Assembly: GCA_036267975.1 (NCBI GenBank)
Contig: DATAVA010000022.1
Coordinates: forward strand, 1-64,000
Direction: 5' to 3'
Length of the DNA: 64,000 nt
From: DAIDKA01 sp036267975
Lineage (GTDB): Bacteria; Pseudomonadota; Gammaproteobacteria; Steroidobacterales; Steroidobacteraceae
Shown here piece after piece: positions 6,573 to 15,726 of this stretch. The translations under genes and the position numbers were made by a program. The notes under the pieces are model-generated. The model worked only from the letters and a program-made list of their open reading frames with translations, ran no database searches and had not been told where the DNA came from. The first letter of the stretch is position 1. Every line of letters starts with the position of its first letter.

Positions 6573-8489
6573 TCAGCCCAGCCCCGCGGCCAGCGCCACG
6601 CGATAGGTCACGAATGAGGTCAGGTACGCCAGCGCGAACTGATAGGCCGCCATCAGCGCAGGATAGCGCCAACTGTTGGTTTCGCGGCGGACCACCGCCA
6701 GTGTCGACAGGCACTGCGGTGCGAAGATGTACCAGGCCAGTAGCGACAGTCCCGTGGCGACCGTCCAGCCCCGCGCCAGGATCGGTTGCAGCGCCCCGGC
6801 CACATCCTGGCTTGCAGCCGACATCGCGTACACCGTGCCCAGTGCGCCGACGGCGACCTCGCGGGCCGCGAGGCCCGGCACCAGTGCAACACAGATCTGC
6901 CAGTTGAATCCGATGGGCGCGAACACCAGCAGCAGGGCATGGCCGAGTCGGCCTGCAAAGCTGTAACTGATCGCCGGCCCGATCGCACCCGCGGGCGGTG
7001 CCGGGAAACTCGCGAGGAACCACAGCACCACCATCAGCGTCAGCAGCACCGTGCCGACGCGGCCGAGGAAAATGCGGGCGCGTTCCCACAGGCCCAGCAG
7101 CAGATTGCGCAGCGTCGGCCATTTGTACTCGGGCAGCTCGAGCATGAGCGGGTGATAGTCGCCGCGCATGAAAATGCGCTTGATGGCAAAGGCCACGATC
7201 ATCGCGCCGAGCACCCCCACCAGGTACAGCGCGAACAGCGTCACGCCCTGCAGGTTGAACGGTCCCACCATGCGCCGCGGAATGAAGGCGCCGATGAGCA
7301 GCGTATACACGGGCAGGCGCGCCGAGCAGGTCATGAGCGGCGCGATCATGATGGTCGTGAGCCGGTCCCGCGCCGCCGGAATGGTGCGAGTTGCCATGAT
7401 GCCGGGAATGGCGCAGGCGAAGCTCGACAACAGAGGGATGAAGGCGCGGCCGGAGAGCCCGACCTTGCCCATGAGCCGGTCGAGCAGGTAGGCGGCGCGC
7501 GGCAGATAGCCTGAATCCTCCAGCGCCAGAATGAACGCGAACAGGATCAGGATCTGCGGCAGGAACACCAGTACGCTGCCCGCGCCGGCGATGACGCCGT
7601 CCACCAGCAGATGACGCAGTGGGCCATCGGTCATGTGCGTGCCCACCCACGTGCCGACACCGGCCATGCCGTGCTGCACGGCGTCCATGGGCCACTTCGC
7701 CCAGCTGAACACGGCCTGGAACATCAAGAACAGCACGACCGCCAGCAGCAGCGGGCCGCTGATCGGGTGCAGCACGATGGCATCCAGTTGCTGCAGCAAG
7801 CGCAGACGGGCCGGGACGCGGTAGCCGATTTCATCGAGTATCCGGCGCACTTCGGACTGCGTGGCCTGGATGTCAGCGGCGCTGCCGCCCGTGAAATCGA
7901 TCCGGCCGGCACTCGGCAGCTGCGGGGTGCGATCCAGCAGCGCCACCAGCTCGCGCTCGCCGCCCGGGCGGATCGCCACGGTTTCGACCACGGGCAGGCC
8001 AATGGCGCGCGACAGTGCCGCGCCATCGAGCCGGAAGCCGCGCGCGCGCGCGAGGTCCGACATGTTCAGGGCGACCACCATGGGTCGGCCCAGACGCCGC
8101 AGCTCCAGTACCAGTCGCAGGTTCAGGCGCAGGTTCGTGGCATCCACCACGCACACGATCAGGTCGGGAGGTAGCTCCGAGGCATGGCGGCCGAGCACGA
8201 TATCCCGGGTGATGGCTTCGTCCAGCGTCGTCGGCTGCAGGCTGTAGGCGCCCGGCAGGTCCAGCAGGCGGTAGCTGCGCCCGCTCGTCGGGCCGAGGAA
8301 GCGGCCTTCCTTGCGCTCCACCGTGACGCCCTGGTAATTGGCCACTTTCTGGCGACTGCCGGTGAGGCGGTTGAACAGTGCGGTCTTGCCGCAGTTGGGA
8401 ACGCCGACGAGCGACAGTGAGAGGCCCGCGGTGGCGGCGTCAGCGCTCAATGGGGCAGGTGTCCTCGACCCAGATGTTCTGCGCTTCAC
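6573..8489 (-). CDS. feoB: Ferrous iron transporter FeoB
   Basis: 638 residues from GTG 8489. FeoB is the inner-membrane Fe(II) permease with an N-terminal G domain: G1 GVPNCGKT (29-36), G3 DLPG (77-80) and G4 NMSD near 143. About residues 240-630 are membrane helices with the typical SGRAFIPLLSSFACAIPGIMATRTI and LTTIMIAPLMTCSARLPVYTLLIGAFIP cores. It is shorter than E. coli FeoB (773), as in many Xanthomonadales. The start overlaps feoA by 50 nt; a TTG inside the overlap at about 8450 is an alternative start. Confidence 0.96.
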   Translation of the reverse strand: MKRRTSGSRTPAPLSADAATAGLSLSLVGVPNCGKTALFNRLTGSRQKVANYQGVTVERKEGRFLGPTSGRSYRLLDLPGAYSLQPTTLDEAITRDIVLGRHASELPPDLIVCVVDATNLRLNLRLVLELRRLGRPMVVALNMSDLARARGFRLDGAALSRAIGLPVVETVAIRPGGERELVALLDRTPQLPSAGRIDFTGGSAADIQATQSEVRRILDEIGYRVPARLRLLQQLDAIVLHPISGPLLLAVVLFLMFQAVFSWAKWPMDAVQHGMAGVGTWVGTHMTDGPLRHLLVDGVIAGAGSVLVFLPQILILFAFILALEDSGYLPRAAYLLDRLMGKVGLSGRAFIPLLSSFACAIPGIMATRTIPAARDRLTTIMIAPLMTCSARLPVYTLLIGAFIPRRMVGPFNLQGVTLFALYLVGVLGAMIVAFAIKRIFMRGDYHPLMLELPEYKWPTLRNLLLGLWERARIFLGRVGTVLLTLMVVLWFLASFPAPPAGAIGPAISYSFAGRLGHALLLVFAPIGFNWQICVALVPGLAAREVAVGALGTVYAMSAASQDVAGALQPILARGWTVATGLSLLAWYIFAPQCLSTLAVVRRETNSWRYPALMAAYQFALAYLTSFVTYRVALAAGLG

Positions 8490-8739
8490 AACGTCGCAGG
8501 GCGAATTGGGAGCTGCCGACCCGAACCACGAACGGGTCCCGTCCGGGGCGGGACTCGGCGACGACTTCGACCCGTTCGCCGGCGCTGAAGCCCAGTTCCA
8601 GCAGCCGCAGCTCCAGCTGACTCACGCCGTCCGCGACCGAACCCACGGCCACGATGGTCGCAGCCATTCCCGGCCGCAACTGGCTCAGGGACGTCGGCAC
8701 CGCCGTGTCGACGAATTGGCTTCGAACCGCAGTATCCAT
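8440..8739 (-). CDS. feoA: Ferrous iron transport protein FeoA
   Basis: 99 residues with the SH3-like FeoA fold: TSLSQLRPGMAATIVAV, LRLLELGFSAGERVEVVAE, and a C-terminal FVVRVGSSQFALRRCEAQNIWVE. FeoA is a small cytoplasmic partner required for FeoB function. The ATG lies only 3 nt after the uvrA stop, so feoAB appear to be transcribed from uvrA or from a promoter inside its 3' end. Confidence 0.93.
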   Translation of the reverse strand: MDTAVRSQFVDTAVPTSLSQLRPGMAATIVAVGSVADGVSQLELRLLELGFSAGERVEVVAESRPGRDPFVVRVGSSQFALRRCEAQNIWVEDTCPIER

Positions 8740-8742
8740 GAG

Positions 8743-11643
8743 CTAAGTATCATGAGAACCGTTCGCATTTGCAACGTCATCGAATTGTAAAAGCTTTGGT
8801 CGGGGGCGCCGTGGGAGCAACAGTGGTTTCAGGTAGGCGCCCGTGTGGGAGGCCTTGCTGACGGCCACCGCCTCCGGGGTGCCCGTCGCGATGATCTGGC
8901 CGCCGCCCGCGCCGCCCTCGGGCCCCAGATCGATCAGGTAGTCCGCCGTTTTGATGACATCCAGATTATGTTCAATCACGACGACCGTATTGCCCTCATC
9001 CCGCAGCCGGTGCAGGACCCGCAGCAGCTGCTCGATGTCGGCGTAGTGCAGGCCCGTCGTCGGCTCATCGAGGATGTACAGGGTGCGACCCGTCGCGCGC
9101 TTGGCCAGCTCGCGCGCCAGTTTCACGCGCTGGGCCTCGCCGCCCGACAGCGTCGTCGCGTTCTGGCCCAGGCGCACGTATGCGAGCCCGACATCATTGA
9201 GCGTCGCGAGCTTGCCCGCGATGGTCGGCACGTTGGCCAGGAATCGCAGCGCGTCCTCGACCGTCATCTCCAGCACTTCATGGATGTTCTTGCCGCGGTA
9301 GCGGATCTCGAGCGTCTCGCGGTTGTAGCGCTGGCCCTTGCACACATCGCACGGCACGTACACATCCGGGAGGAAGTGCATTTCCACCTTGAGCACGCCA
9401 TCGCCCTCGCAGGCCTCGCAGCGGCCACCCTTGACGTTGAAGCTGAAGCGACCGGCGTCGTAGCCGCGCGCGCGGCTCTCCGGCACGGCAGCGAACAGTT
9501 CGCGCAGTGGCGTGAACAGGCCGGTATAGGTGGCCGGGTTCGAACGCGGCGTGCGCCCGATCGGGCTTTGATCGATATCGATCACCCGATCGATGTGTTC
9601 GAGGCCTTCGATCCGCCGGCACGGCGCCGACTCGCGTGGGTTGCCATTGAGATGGGCCGCGGCGTGATTGAACAACGTGTCGTTGATCAGGGTCGACTTG
9701 CCCGAACCGGACACGCCCGTGACGCAGGTGAACAGAGCCAGCGGAATCTCCACATCGACATCGCGCAGGTTGTTGCCGGTCGCACCGATGATGCGCAGGC
9801 TGCGGCCGGGGATGCGCGCCGTGCGCTGGGTCGGAACCTTTATCGCGCGCGCGCCGCTGAGGTACTGGCCCGTGAGCGAGGCCGGATTGCGCTTGATCTC
9901 ATCGGGGGTGCCGCTGGCGACGATGCGGCCGCCGTGTACGCCCGCGCCCGGGCCCAGGTCCACGACGTGGTCCGCGGCCAGGATCGCCTCGGTGTCGTGT
10001 TCCACCACGATCACCGTATTGCCGGTGTCACGCAGCGCGGCCAACGTATCGAGCAGGCGCGCATTGTCGCGCTGGTGCAGGCCGATCGAGGGTTCATCCA
10101 GGATATACATGACGCCGGTGAGACCCGAACCGACCTGGCTGGCCAGGCGGATGCGCTGGGCCTCGCCACCCGAGAGGGTTTCGGCGCTGCGCTCCAGAGT
10201 CAGATAGTCCAGCCCGACATCCTTGAGGAAAGCCAGCCGGTCGCCCACATCCTTGAGAATCCGCGCGGCGACTTCCGCGCGCCAGCCCGGCAGCTTCAGG
10301 CCGCGCAGCGTCGCGAGGGCATCACCCACCGACAGATGCGCGAGCTGCGGCAGTGTGTACTCGCCGACGAATACAAAACGCGCCGTGCGATTCAGGCGCG
10401 TGCCGGCGCAATCGGGGCAGGCTTGCGTGCCCAGGTACTTCGCCAGCTCCTCGCGCACGCGCGGGGACTGCGTCTCGCGATAACGACGCTCCATGTAGGG
10501 CATGAAGCCTTCAAACGGGTGTCGCTTGCGCGACGTGCGGCCATTGGCCTGCAGCTGCCGGAATTCGATTGACTCGCCGCCGCTGCCATCCAGCAACATC
10601 TTGCGGATTTTCTGCGGCAAGTCCTCCCAGGCGGTCTCCACGTCGAAGCCATAGTGACGGGCGAGGGAGTTTGCGATCTCCATGTAATGGGTGTTGTTGC
10701 GGTCGCGGCCGCGCACCGCACCGCCGGCCAGCGACAGCGAGGCGTTGGTGATGATGAGGCGCGGATCAAAGAACTGCTTCACGCCCAGCCCGTCGCAGCT
10801 CGGGCAGGCCCCTGCCGGGTTGTTGAACGAAAACAGCTTCGGTTCCAGCGGCGGCACGCTGTAGCCACAGATCGGACAGGCGTGACGGCTGGAGAACACC
10901 ACCGGCTCCTGCGTCGCGAGGGCACTCCCGGGCAGATGGATCAGATGGGCGAGACCGTTCGCGAGGCGCAGTGCCGTTTCAAAGGATTCGGCCAGCCGGG
11001 CGCTGCTGTCGGGGCGCACCTTCAGGCGGTCCACGACCACCTCGATGCTGTGTTTGCGCTTCGGATCCAGCTCCGGCCGCGCCTCCAGTTCGTGGATGTG
11101 GCCGTCGATACGCACCCGCACAAAGCCCTGGCGGGACAGATCCTCGAATATCTGGCCGTGTTCGCCCTTACGGTCGCTGATCAGTGGCGCCAGCAACGCC
11201 ACGGGAGTGTCCTCGGGAAGCTTCAGGACCTGATCGACCATCTGGCTGACCGTCTGAGCCGTCAGATCAATCCCGTGATCCGGGCAGCGCGCAATTCCAG
11301 CACGTGCGAACAGCAACCGCAGGTAGTCGTAGACCTCGGTGACCGTGCCTACCGTCGAGCGTGGATTGTGGGACGTCGCTTTCTGTTCGATCGCGATCGC
11401 GGGCGAGAGCCCCTCGATGGTGTCGACGTCCGGCTTGTCCATCATCGACAGGAACTGGCGCGCGTAGGCCGACAGGGACTCCACGTAGCGGCGCTGGCCT
11501 TCTGCGTACAGCGTGTCGAAGGCCAGCGAGGATTTGCCCGATCCGGACAGCCCCGTGAAGACGATAAGCTTGTCGCGCGGCAGGTCCAGGTCTATGCCGC
11601 GCAGGTTGTGGGTGCGCGCGCCGCGGATGCGGATGTACTGCAT
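8743..11643 (-). CDS. uvrA: Excinuclease ABC subunit A
   Basis: 966 residues from ATG 11643 (MQYIRIRGARTHNLRGIDLDLPRDKLIVFTG). UvrA scans DNA for bulky lesions and loads UvrB in nucleotide excision repair. Two ABC modules are visible: Walker A GLSGSGKSSLAFDT near residue 32 and GVSGSGKSTLINDT near residue 650, with signatures LSGGEAQRIRLASQ and LSGGEAQRVKLARE. Zinc-finger cysteines occur in CPICGYSVPP...CPSC and CEACEGDG...CDVCKGQ. The frame stays open upstream through the ssb region, but homology begins at 11643. It is divergent from ssb, as in E. coli; I see no canonical LexA box in the 123-bp gap. Confidence 0.98.
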   Translation of the reverse strand: MQYIRIRGARTHNLRGIDLDLPRDKLIVFTGLSGSGKSSLAFDTLYAEGQRRYVESLSAYARQFLSMMDKPDVDTIEGLSPAIAIEQKATSHNPRSTVGTVTEVYDYLRLLFARAGIARCPDHGIDLTAQTVSQMVDQVLKLPEDTPVALLAPLISDRKGEHGQIFEDLSRQGFVRVRIDGHIHELEARPELDPKRKHSIEVVVDRLKVRPDSSARLAESFETALRLANGLAHLIHLPGSALATQEPVVFSSRHACPICGYSVPPLEPKLFSFNNPAGACPSCDGLGVKQFFDPRLIITNASLSLAGGAVRGRDRNNTHYMEIANSLARHYGFDVETAWEDLPQKIRKMLLDGSGGESIEFRQLQANGRTSRKRHPFEGFMPYMERRYRETQSPRVREELAKYLGTQACPDCAGTRLNRTARFVFVGEYTLPQLAHLSVGDALATLRGLKLPGWRAEVAARILKDVGDRLAFLKDVGLDYLTLERSAETLSGGEAQRIRLASQVGSGLTGVMYILDEPSIGLHQRDNARLLDTLAALRDTGNTVIVVEHDTEAILAADHVVDLGPGAGVHGGRIVASGTPDEIKRNPASLTGQYLSGARAIKVPTQRTARIPGRSLRIIGATGNNLRDVDVEIPLALFTCVTGVSGSGKSTLINDTLFNHAAAHLNGNPRESAPCRRIEGLEHIDRVIDIDQSPIGRTPRSNPATYTGLFTPLRELFAAVPESRARGYDAGRFSFNVKGGRCEACEGDGVLKVEMHFLPDVYVPCDVCKGQRYNRETLEIRYRGKNIHEVLEMTVEDALRFLANVPTIAGKLATLNDVGLAYVRLGQNATTLSGGEAQRVKLARELAKRATGRTLYILDEPTTGLHYADIEQLLRVLHRLRDEGNTVVVIEHNLDVIKTADYLIDLGPEGGAGGGQIIATGTPEAVAVSKASHTGAYLKPLLLPRRPRPKLLQFDDVANANGSHDT

Positions 11644-11766
11644 GTCTCGTTCAGCGGGCAACCCCGCCCCAGGCAAAAGTGGAAAAACCAGGCAGCATAC
11701 GCCGTCGCGCCGGCCCTGCCGTCCGTCTACACTATGCGGACGATATTGCGCATAGGAAGGTCTGCC

Positions 11767-12282
11767 ATGGCACGCGGCATCAACAAGGTCATTCTCATTG
11801 GTCATCTGGGGCAGGATCCCGAAGTGCGCGCGCTGCCTTCCGGTTCGAGCATCGCCAACCTGCGCATTGCGACGACCGAGAGCTGGAAGGACAAGCAGTC
11901 CGGCGAGTTCAAGGAGCAGACCGAATGGCACACGGTGGTGCTGTTCGGGCGCACTGCCGAAGTGGCCGCCGAGTACCTGAAGAAGGGCTCGCAGGTGTTC
12001 ATCGAAGGGCGGCTGCGGACCCGCAAGTGGCAGGACAAGACCGGCAACGACCGCTATTCCACCGAAATCGTCGGCAATGACATGCAGATGCTGGGCGGCC
12101 GTGGCCAGGGTGGCGGCCAGGCGGGCGGTGATGGCACACGGCAGGCCTTTGGCGGGGGCGGGCGCGATGCCAGTCGCGGCGCTGGTGCAGCCGGTGCGGC
12201 CCCAGCCGGCGGCGGTGGCGAATTGAGCGATGCGCCTGCGACCAGCACCGAGCACGATTTCGACGACGATATTCCGTTCTAG
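11767..12282 (+). CDS. ssb: Single-stranded DNA-binding protein
   Basis: 171 residues from ATG 11767. The OB fold (about 1-110: MARGINKVILIGHLGQDPEV, TEWHTVVLFGRTAEVAAEYLKKGSQVFIEGRLRTRKW) is followed by a Gly-rich disordered linker and the acidic tip DFDDDIPF that recruits repair and replication proteins. It is divergent from uvrA. The stop overlaps by 4 nt the stop of a convergent helix-turn-helix gene. The ATG follows ATAGGAAGG, a good ribosome binding site. Confidence 0.97.
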   Translation: MARGINKVILIGHLGQDPEVRALPSGSSIANLRIATTESWKDKQSGEFKEQTEWHTVVLFGRTAEVAAEYLKKGSQVFIEGRLRTRKWQDKTGNDRYSTEIVGNDMQMLGGRGQGGGQAGGDGTRQAFGGGGRDASRGAGAAGAAPAGGGGELSDAPATSTEHDFDDDIPF

Positions 12283-12752
12283 AGTGACGCCGCCGGCGGC
12301 TCCGCCAGCACGGCGTTGATCATGGACAGAAAGTCGCGCGTGCTTTTCAGATCCGCCGCCAGCAGCACCCGCACCCGATTGAGCTGCACGTCGTAGGTCG
12401 TGGAGACGGCGACCGGTTGCCCGATCGCGCGCAGGACATCGGCCGTCGCCATGAGCATGTCGGTGATGCGGCCCGCGACTGCCGCGTTGACACCCTCGAT
12501 GTTGATGACGCTGGATATTTCCACCCGCCCGCCGCGGGATGGTTGGCGTTCATCGGGGCCGTGCACCGGCCGGCCCATGAAGGTTTCCAGGTCAACCAGC
12601 CCGATGCGGTACTGCTTGCCGATGCGGGTCGCCTTCAATGACCCGCCGCGCACGTAGTTGCGCACCGTGCGCACATTCAGGGCAAGGATTGCGGCAACCT
12701 GCTCGACGCTGAGCAGGGAGGGGGCGGGGATTGCGGCCGTCGTGGCGGACAT
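12279..12752 (-). CDS. Helix-turn-helix DNA-binding protein (excisionase-type, HTH_17)
   Basis: 157 residues. Residues about 14-60 (LLSVEQVAAILALNVRTVRNYVRGGSLKATRIGKQYRIGLVDLETFMG) form a MerR/excisionase-like winged helix, typical of HTH_17 proteins. After a basic spacer, residues about 75-155 form an alpha/beta domain (ISSVINIEGVNAAVAGRITDMLMATADVL, QLNRVRVLLAADLKSTRDFLSMINAVL) that could dimerise; I do not recognise it. It is a single gene, convergent on ssb, with an AT-rich inverted repeat 61 bp upstream of its start. A self-regulating repressor is a reasonable inference. Confidence 0.75.
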   Translation of the reverse strand: MSATTAAIPAPSLLSVEQVAAILALNVRTVRNYVRGGSLKATRIGKQYRIGLVDLETFMGRPVHGPDERQPSRGGRVEISSVINIEGVNAAVAGRITDMLMATADVLRAIGQPVAVSTTYDVQLNRVRVLLAADLKSTRDFLSMINAVLAEPPAASL

Positions 12753-12812
12753 GACAGATCTTCCGTGTGGCGGGCCCGTTTCCCTGGGTCTGCTCTAAAC
12801 GTACTTAAACAA

Positions 12813-12844
12813 CCTTATATTCCGAATTATAGAGTAATATAAGG
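12813..12844. promoter_or_regulatory. AT-rich 9-bp inverted repeat, candidate operator of the HTH gene
   Basis: CCTTATATT (12813-12821) and AATATAAGG (12836-12844) are perfect inverted arms separated by 14 nt, in a stretch much richer in A+T than its surroundings. It lies in the gap between the HTH gene (start 12752) and miaB (start 12950). It could be the site of the HTH protein and may also contain the leftward promoter. The rest of the gap shows only a TAAAAT -10-like element near 12915 for miaB. Confidence 0.55.
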
Positions 12845-12949
12845 GATATTACATCCGTATACCACCGAGCGTGACGCGCTGCGCAGTTTCACCCCGCTCC
12901 CCGCCCGCAGCCGGGTAAAATCGCCGCTGTTTCCATGGTTATCCCAGGT

Positions 12950-14287
12950 ATGTCCGGCCGCTATTTCATCAAGACGTTCGGTTGCCAGATGAACGAGTAC
13001 GACTCCGCGCGCATGGCGGACGTCCTGCATAGCAGTGCTGGCCTGGTTCCCGCCGATAGCGCGGCAGAGGCCGACGTTCTCATCATGAACACCTGCTCGG
13101 TGCGCGAGAAAGCCGAGGACAAGGTGTATTCGCTGCTGGGTGAGTGGCGGGCGATCAAGGCCGCGCGACCGCATGTGGTCATCGGTGTGGGCGGTTGTGT
13201 CGCCAGCCAGGAGGCCGGCACGATCGTGAAGCGCGCGCCGTGTGTGGACCTCGTGTTCGTTCCGCAGACCCTGCATCGCTTGCCTGAAATGATCGCGCAG
13301 CTGCGCCGCACCGGCCGCAGCGTCGTCGATGTCAGCTTTCCGGCCATCGAGAAATTCGATGAGTTGCCCCCGCCGCGCGCCGAGGGCGCTGCGGCCTTCG
13401 TGTCCATCATGGAAGGCTGCAGCCGCTATTGCAGCTTCTGCATCGTCCCCTATACGCGGGGCGAGGAAATCAGCCGGCCGCTGGCCGACGTCCTGAGCGA
13501 AGTGCGGACGCTGTGTGCTCAGGGCGTGAGCGAGGTCACGCTGCTTGGCCAGAACGTCAATGCTTATGCGGGTTCCATGGACGACGGCGCGCGCGTCGAT
13601 CTGGCGACGCTCATCCATCACGTCGCTGGCCTGCGCGGCATCGAGCGCATCCGCTTTACGACCTCCCATCCGGTGGAGTTCACGGACAGTCTCATCGAGG
13701 CCTACGCCAACGTCCCCAAACTGGCCAACCACCTGCATCTTCCCGTCCAGAGTGGCTCGGACCGCGTGCTGTCGCTGATGAAGCGCGGCTACACCGCGCT
13801 GGAGTTCAAGGATCGTATCCGCAAGCTGCGCGCCGTGCGCCCCGACATCAGTATTTCCTCGGACTTCATCGTCGGTTTTCCAGGTGAAACCGAGCGCGAT
13901 TTCGCGGCCACGATGCAGCTGATCCGCGACGTGGGTTTCGATTCCTCCTACAGCTTCCTTTACAGCCGCCGGCCGGGCACCCCCGCGGCGTCCTTGCCCG
14001 ATGATGTGCCCCAGGCGATCAAGAGCCAGCGGCTCGAGGAGTTGCAGGCGCAGATCGACGACCACGCGCGCCTGATCAGTGAACGCATGGTCGGCAGCGT
14101 GCAGCGCGTACTGGTGGTGCGACCCGCCCGCCGTGATGCCAATGAACTCGCGGGTCGCACCGAGAACAATCGCTGGGTCAACTTCGCAGGCCCCGGATCC
14201 CTCATGAACCGCTTTGTAGATGTGACGATCACCGAGGCACGCGCCCACACCTTGCGCGGGCGAGTCAAGGTACGCGATGCAGCGTGA
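12950..14287 (+). CDS. miaB: tRNA-2-methylthio-N6-dimethylallyladenosine synthase MiaB
   Basis: 445 residues from ATG 12950. MiaB adds a methylthio group to i6A37 of tRNA. The N-terminal UPF0004 domain has the auxiliary-cluster cysteines in KTFGCQMNEYDS, NTCSVREKAEDK and GGCVASQEA. The radical-SAM motif CSRYCSFC (Cys157, 161, 164) follows, and the C-terminal TRAM domain ends the protein. ATG 12935 gives five more residues; 12950 is chosen because E. coli MiaB starts at the same distance from the first Cys. It overlaps phoH by 11 nt. Confidence 0.97.
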   Translation: MSGRYFIKTFGCQMNEYDSARMADVLHSSAGLVPADSAAEADVLIMNTCSVREKAEDKVYSLLGEWRAIKAARPHVVIGVGGCVASQEAGTIVKRAPCVDLVFVPQTLHRLPEMIAQLRRTGRSVVDVSFPAIEKFDELPPPRAEGAAAFVSIMEGCSRYCSFCIVPYTRGEEISRPLADVLSEVRTLCAQGVSEVTLLGQNVNAYAGSMDDGARVDLATLIHHVAGLRGIERIRFTTSHPVEFTDSLIEAYANVPKLANHLHLPVQSGSDRVLSLMKRGYTALEFKDRIRKLRAVRPDISISSDFIVGFPGETERDFAATMQLIRDVGFDSSYSFLYSRRPGTPAASLPDDVPQAIKSQRLEELQAQIDDHARLISERMVGSVQRVLVVRPARRDANELAGRTENNRWVNFAGPGSLMNRFVDVTITEARAHTLRGRVKVRDAA

Positions 14288-15224
14288 GTTTGAGCTCGAA
14301 CCGGCGGACAACATGCGGCTGGCAAAACTGTGTGGCCCACTGGATGAAAACCTGCGGCTGGTCGAGAATCGCCTGAACGTCGAGGTGCATCGGCGTGGCG
14401 AGACCTTCCGCGTCGTCGGTGAGCGCGCGCCGGAAGCCGAAGACACCCTGCGGGAATTGTTCCGGCTCTCCAAGGACGAGGATGTGACGCCGCATCGGGT
14501 ACACCTCACCTTGCACGAGCGCACCAATGACGGCGAACATCCCGCCGGCCGCGACGCGAACGATCCGTCCATCCGCGTCCTGCGCGGCTCGGTTCGCGCC
14601 CGCGGCAGCAATCAGCGCGAGTACCTGCGGCAGATCAAGGTGAGTGACCTGACCTTCGGCGTCGGGCCCGCGGGAACCGGCAAGACCTACCTGGCGGTGG
14701 CTTCAGCGGTCGAAGCCCTGCAATCAGAACATGTGCGGCGACTGGTGCTGGTGCGCCCGGCGGTCGAGGCGGGCGAGCGCCTCGGGTTTCTGCCGGGTGA
14801 TCTGACCCAGAAGGTAGATCCGTACCTGCGACCCATGTATGACGCGCTCTACGAAATGCTCGGCTTTGACCGTGTCGCCCGTTTCATTGAGCGCAACGTG
14901 ATCGAAGTGGCGCCACTCGCGTTCATGCGCGGGCGCTCGCTCAATGACTCATTCATCATCCTGGACGAAGCGCAGAACACGACGCCGGAACAGATGAAGA
15001 TGTTCCTGACGCGCATCGGCTTTGGCTCGCGCGCGGTCGTGACCGGCGATGTCACGCAGACCGATCTGCCGCACGGCAAGCTGTCCGGACTGCGTCATGC
15101 GCTCGGTGTGCTGAAGGGCGTTTCCGGCGTGTCCTTTACCTTCTTTGACGCGCGCGATGTCGTGCGTCACCCGCTGGTGCAGCGCATCGTGCAAGCCTAT
15201 GAAGCGCAGGATGACGCACGATGA
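14277..15224 (+). CDS. ybeZ: PhoH-family ATPase (YbeZ)
   Basis: 315 residues. An N-terminal KH-like segment (LCGPLDENLRLVENRLNVEVHRRGETF) precedes a P-loop ATPase domain with Walker A GPAGTGKT (130-137) and Walker B FIILDEAQNTTPEQMKM. PhoH/YbeZ is a cytoplasmic ATPase that works with the RNase YbeY in rRNA maturation and RNA quality control. The start lies inside the miaB 3' end and the stop overlaps the ybeY ATG (ATGA), so translation is coupled. Confidence 0.95.
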   Translation: MQREFELEPADNMRLAKLCGPLDENLRLVENRLNVEVHRRGETFRVVGERAPEAEDTLRELFRLSKDEDVTPHRVHLTLHERTNDGEHPAGRDANDPSIRVLRGSVRARGSNQREYLRQIKVSDLTFGVGPAGTGKTYLAVASAVEALQSEHVRRLVLVRPAVEAGERLGFLPGDLTQKVDPYLRPMYDALYEMLGFDRVARFIERNVIEVAPLAFMRGRSLNDSFIILDEAQNTTPEQMKMFLTRIGFGSRAVVTGDVTQTDLPHGKLSGLRHALGVLKGVSGVSFTFFDARDVVRHPLVQRIVQAYEAQDDAR

Positions 15225-15724
15225 AGCCGCTACCCGCGGGCGCCACCGCGCGTTCGCCGCTGCTGGTCGATGTGGTGCGGGCGGGCAGCGCCTGGGCGCC
15301 GAGCGCTGCGCAGATCCGCACCTGGGCCAGTGCCGCTCTCGGCCGGCGCGCGGCCGGCGCCGTGCTTGCGGTGCGCGTCGTCAGGCCGGCCGAGAGCAAA
15401 CGCCTCAATGCGCGCTATCGCGGTCGCGACAGTGCGACCAATGTGCTGTCGTTCCCGGTGCCGGCATTGCCGCGCATGGCAGCCGTGCCAGGCGGCGCGC
15501 CGCGCCCGCTCGGGGATCTCGTGATCTGCGCCAGCGTCGTACGCGCGGAGGCGCACCAGCAGCACAAGAGCATCAAGGCCCACTGGGCGCACCTCGTGAT
15601 CCACGGGGCGCTGCACCTGCTTGGCTACGACCATGAACGCGATGATGAAGCGCGGCGCATGGAGCGGCGTGAGGTGGCGGTTCTGAAACGCTTCGGCATC
15701 ACCAACCCCTACCGGAGCGTTTGA
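15221..15724 (+). CDS. ybeY: Endoribonuclease YbeY
   Basis: 167 residues. YbeY is a metal-dependent single-strand endoribonuclease that helps 16S rRNA 3'-end processing and 70S quality control. The zinc motif HLVIHGALHLLGYDHERDDEA gives the H-x3-H-x5-H triad. RYRGRDSATNVLSFP is the other conserved block. It overlaps phoH by 4 nt and is followed immediately by ybeX. A longer N-terminus than E. coli (155) is Ala/Arg-rich. Confidence 0.95.
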   Translation: MKPLPAGATARSPLLVDVVRAGSAWAPSAAQIRTWASAALGRRAAGAVLAVRVVRPAESKRLNARYRGRDSATNVLSFPVPALPRMAAVPGGAPRPLGDLVICASVVRAEAHQQHKSIKAHWAHLVIHGALHLLGYDHERDDEARRMERREVAVLKRFGITNPYRSV

Positions 15725-15726
15725 GA

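Noticed and set aside
8845..10572. A 575-codon open frame on the plus strand opposite uvrA
   Set aside because: It mirrors the high-GC third positions of uvrA; the translation is rich in Arg, Gln, His and Ala without motifs, and uvrA is certain.
11644..11766. LexA (SOS) box between uvrA and ssb
   Set aside because: E. coli has one here, but I could not find a CTG-N10-CAG pair with the usual flanks in this gap.
11644..12255. In-frame upstream extension of uvrA through the ssb gene
   Set aside because: The extra 204 codons overlap ssb in antisense and have no homology; UvrA starts at MQYIRIRGARTHNL.
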